From positions 1-6,788 of the forward strand of contig PWUC01000070.1 in assembly GCA_003562655.1 (NCBI GenBank): a stretch of 6,788 bases of DNA. Reading direction: 5' to 3'. Positions within the stretch are counted from its first letter, which is position 1. The number at the start of each line of letters is the position of its first letter. Positions 4,930 through 6,788 of the stretch are shown here, piece by piece. The position numbers and the translations under genes are program-made. Source of the DNA: Clostridia bacterium (lineage in GTDB: Bacteria; Bacillota_E; SLMV01; PUMD01). Below the pieces are notes generated by a model, which saw only the letters and a program-made list of their open reading frames with translations, was not told the origin of the DNA and ran no database searches.

Positions 4930-5937
4930 CTACAGCAACTGCAGTCGGCCGTCCCCCAGGGCTGCAGTGATCCGCTCGGCCCTGAGCAGGGTCTTCAGTC
5001 TCTTCGCAGGACTATCAGCCAGGATGAATCCGGGGTAAAATACCAGGCTTATGACCTTCACCTGCAACATGGACAGAAGAAGGGGTCTTGAAGCGATCAG
5101 ACCCGACTCCTCCTCATAGATGCGCAGAAACTCTGCACCCGCCGTCCAGTCAATCCCCCTCGCCGGGTCCAGTCCCCAGAATGGAGCGGCCCGTGAACTG
5201 TAGATCATCGACGCGTAAAGCCCCTCCGTCAGATCAATGAGGTGCGAACCAGTCAGGCAAAAATCGAAATCGATCACTCCCACCAGTTCAGAACCCGAAG
5301 TCAGCAGGTTGTCACCGTAAAAATCATTGTGGTTGACAACCTGCGATGACAGATCCAGCGACGGCATCAGCCGATGCAGCTGGAGCAGCCGCGCCCTCAA
5401 ACGCCCCACGACCCCCCGGAGCTCCCCCCGGGCCCCCCGTTCGTAACGGGGCACTCCCCTTTCCAGGGGACCGCGGAAATACTTGCTCTCTGGGTTCACA
5501 GGCGTGTTTCCAACGTAGTCAGGCTTACAGATGATCCGGGGATACCGTCGGGTCAACCGGTGAAACTGCCCGAGAAGTGCAGCCACCGACCCCGACATCC
5601 AGCGGGCGTCCGAATCACCCAGGGTGGAATCATGAGGGATGTACTCCAGCAGCTCACAGAGGCGTCCGTCGGGGGTTGCAAGATAGCTATCTCCAGCCGG
5701 GGTGCACACCACAGAGGGAGAGGGAAATCCGTGATCCGAAAGATACCCGAGGAGCAGGTGGTCTGCCTGAAGGTGCTCCCGGGAGAAGGCCTCCGGCCGC
5801 ACCCGGAGGATGAACTGCTGATCACAGAGATCAACGCGGTACACCTCGCATATATGTCCACAGGACAGCGGGTGAATCCCGCAATCACGCCCTGAGAGGT
5901 ATCGCTCTACGATGGAATGCACATATGTTCTGTCCAC
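4930..5937 (-). CDS. Phosphotransferase of the aminoglycoside phosphotransferase/choline kinase fold
   Basis: A 335-residue cytosolic protein with the kinase-like fold. The N lobe has CGHICEVYRV (26-35, nucleotide-binding strand region) and QFILRVRP (41-48), where Arg stands at the position often held by the ATP-binding Lys. The hinge is CELLEYIP (94-101). The catalytic loop is VNHNDFYGDNLL (201-212), giving catalytic Asp205 and metal-ligand Asn210, followed by VGVIDFDFC (219-227) with metal-binding Asp223. The family includes aminoglycoside kinases, choline and homoserine kinases, and the spore coat CotS/YutH group; the last is attractive here because of nearby spore genes, but the substrate cannot be told. 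The start is GTG; the only ribosome-binding-like sequence, GGAG, is 11 bases upstream, so the start is less sure than for other genes. It follows the unknown beta-rich gene by 18 bp, probably in one operon. Residues 155-185 are Arg/Gly-rich and encoded by an unusually G-rich stretch. Confidence 0.82.
   Translation of the reverse strand: MDRTYVHSIVERYLSGRDCGIHPLSCGHICEVYRVDLCDQQFILRVRPEAFSREHLQADHLLLGYLSDHGFPSPSVVCTPAGDSYLATPDGRLCELLEYIPHDSTLGDSDARWMSGSVAALLGQFHRLTRRYPRIICKPDYVGNTPVNPESKYFRGPLERGVPRYERGARGELRGVVGRLRARLLQLHRLMPSLDLSSQVVNHNDFYGDNLLTSGSELVGVIDFDFCLTGSHLIDLTEGLYASMIYSSRAAPFWGLDPARGIDWTAGAEFLRIYEEESGLIASRPLLLSMLQVKVISLVFYPGFILADSPAKRLKTLLRAERITAALGDGRLQLL
5404..5470 (-). other. G-quadruplex motif and twin hairpins inside the phosphotransferase gene
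   Basis: On the coding (minus) strand there are four G runs of 6, 6, 6 and 4 bases (5433-5438, 5424-5429, 5412-5417, 5404-5407) with loops of 3, 6 and 4 bases, a textbook G-quadruplex pattern. Next to it are two perfect hairpins: CCCCGTT/AACGGGG with a 3-base loop (5435-5451) and TCCCCT/AGGGGA with a 4-base loop (5455-5470). The first hairpin overlaps the first G run, so the two structures would compete. The encoded stretch is Arg/Gly-rich and not part of the catalytic motifs. Confidence 0.55.
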
Positions 5938-5955
5938 GCCTCAGGGGGCTCCATT

Positions 5956-6788
5956 CTACTGAACATCGACCTCAATGTGGGCCACATCACCCCTGTCATC
6001 CCTGTAGAGCCGCACCTTCTGACCGACCCGCAGGGACTGCACTCCAGCATAATCGCCCTGGGAAGTGTACACACCCGCATCCACCGCCACCAGGACATCC
6101 TCTCCTGGGCTCTCCGGCTCCGATTCGGAGGCATGCAGGACCGAGGCCGACGTTCTACGGAGGATCACGAAGCTCTCCGCAGCATCCACAAACACCACCA
6201 CAAAAGCGCCGGAAAGCGGTTCCTCCTCCACCCACGACACCACGCCCTCACATCTGCCTGCGTCGTTGATCTGGATCTGCACCAGGCGATCCCGCCTGAG
6301 CTCCAGCGAATCATCCACAAATAGTGCCCACAGGGCCGGGAAGGCCAGCTGGTAGGCCACCGCCTCGCCCGCCTCATCCACGACGAGCAGGGATTCGCGG
6401 ATGTGGGCTCCATCCGTCACATGCTCGACCGTCAGGAGCTTCACGTACTTGGACTTGGTGCCCTCAACCCGCGCCTCCAGAGCCCTTCGGGCAGATCCGT
6501 CAAAGCCGAGGGCAAAGGTGACCCAGCTGGCGTGGTAAAGGTCATTTAGGCTCATGTCGCCGTGGGCCCCGAAAAAGCTCCCCCGGCGGAGCGTCACCTC
6601 GGTCCCGTCCGACAGATTAAACACGAAGAGAAGATCGCCAGCCTCGTGCCGGACGCTCACTTCCTCCACATTGCCGGACACCAGATTGCGGCTGACCTGC
6701 ATCCGGTAGAGCCTGCTGGTGGACACCGGGTCATCGGCGGCCATCCCGAAGGCCCCGATGGTTGCTGCGCGTATGACATCGCCCTCCC
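5956..6788 (-). CDS. Beta-rich protein of unknown function, N terminus beyond the window
   Basis: The frame is open to the right edge, so the N terminus is missing. An ATG at 6742-6744 would give 262 residues but has no ribosome binding site, and the codons upstream read DVIRAATIGAFG without a stop, so the protein probably starts outside the window. I do not recognise the family. The visible part has alternating hydrophobic residues typical of beta strands, with several units of the form 'G.V..V....G..V.L' (for example GNVEEVSV, DGTEVTLRRG, and the final LRVGQKVRLYRDDRGDVAHIEVDVQ), suggesting small beta barrels. The visible upstream DVIRAATIGAFG weakly recalls the helix of an S-layer homology domain, but this is not enough to call. 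A Glu/Ser/Pro stretch (SESEPESPGED) separates the last beta unit from the rest. It is the upstream partner of the phosphotransferase gene (18-bp gap). Confidence 0.6.
   Translation of the reverse strand, partial: EGDVIRAATIGAFGMAADDPVSTSRLYRMQVSRNLVSGNVEEVSVRHEAGDLLFVFNLSDGTEVTLRRGSFFGAHGDMSLNDLYHASWVTFALGFDGSARRALEARVEGTKSKYVKLLTVEHVTDGAHIRESLLVVDEAGEAVAYQLAFPALWALFVDDSLELRRDRLVQIQINDAGRCEGVVSWVEEEPLSGAFVVVFVDAAESFVILRRTSASVLHASESEPESPGEDVLVAVDAGVYTSQGDYAGVQSLRVGQKVRLYRDDRGDVAHIEVDVQ

Noticed and set aside
1..6788. Mobile element, phage or CRISPR content
   Set aside because: No transposase or integrase, no terminal inverted repeats with target duplications, and no regular short repeats were seen. 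The layout is that of an ordinary chromosomal region.

Overview
The window is GC-rich and looks like part of the chromosome of a high-GC, endospore-forming Bacillota (Firmicute). The reasons are two adjacent small spore-coat-type genes (one with the CotF 'GWYxP' hallmark), strong purine-rich ribosome binding sites, frequent GTG and TTG starts, and a near-perfect sigma-G-type promoter. The exact genus cannot be read from the sequence. No tRNA, rRNA, CRISPR array or insertion sequence was seen.

Left part (1-2911, minus strand): the beginning of a peptide/nickel-class ABC importer operon, transcribed right to left. The order is lipoprotein substrate-binding protein (starting at a TTG at 2911), DppB/OppB-type permease (GTG start), then DppC/OppC-type permease, cut by the window edge. 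A perfect 10-bp stem-loop lies between the binding protein and the first permease. Upstream of the binding protein is a region of about 490 bp (2912-3401) with a terminator-like hairpin, a 17-bp direct repeat and a small dyad; its function is unknown.

Middle part (3402-3882, plus strand): two tightly coupled small helical genes of the spore coat/ferritin-like type. The second carries the CotF signature. They converge on a minus-strand gene for a divergent cis-prenyltransferase (UppS superfamily, 3915-4586), with a shared GC-rich hairpin between them. The prenyltransferase is preceded by a GAATG-N18-CATACTA sequence, which fits the forespore sigma-G consensus. Several usual UppS active-site residues are replaced, so it is probably not the housekeeping undecaprenyl diphosphate synthase. 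A sporulation-specific isoprenoid function is the most interesting hypothesis in the window.

Right part (4930-6788, minus strand): an APH/choline-kinase-fold phosphotransferase sits 18 bp downstream of a beta-rich protein of unknown function whose frame is open to the right edge. The two are probably co-transcribed. The kinase gene contains a very G-rich segment (G-quadruplex motif plus two hairpins) where the protein becomes Arg/Gly-rich. Between kinase and prenyltransferase lies a non-coding stretch of about 340 bp with the promoter and several inverted repeats.
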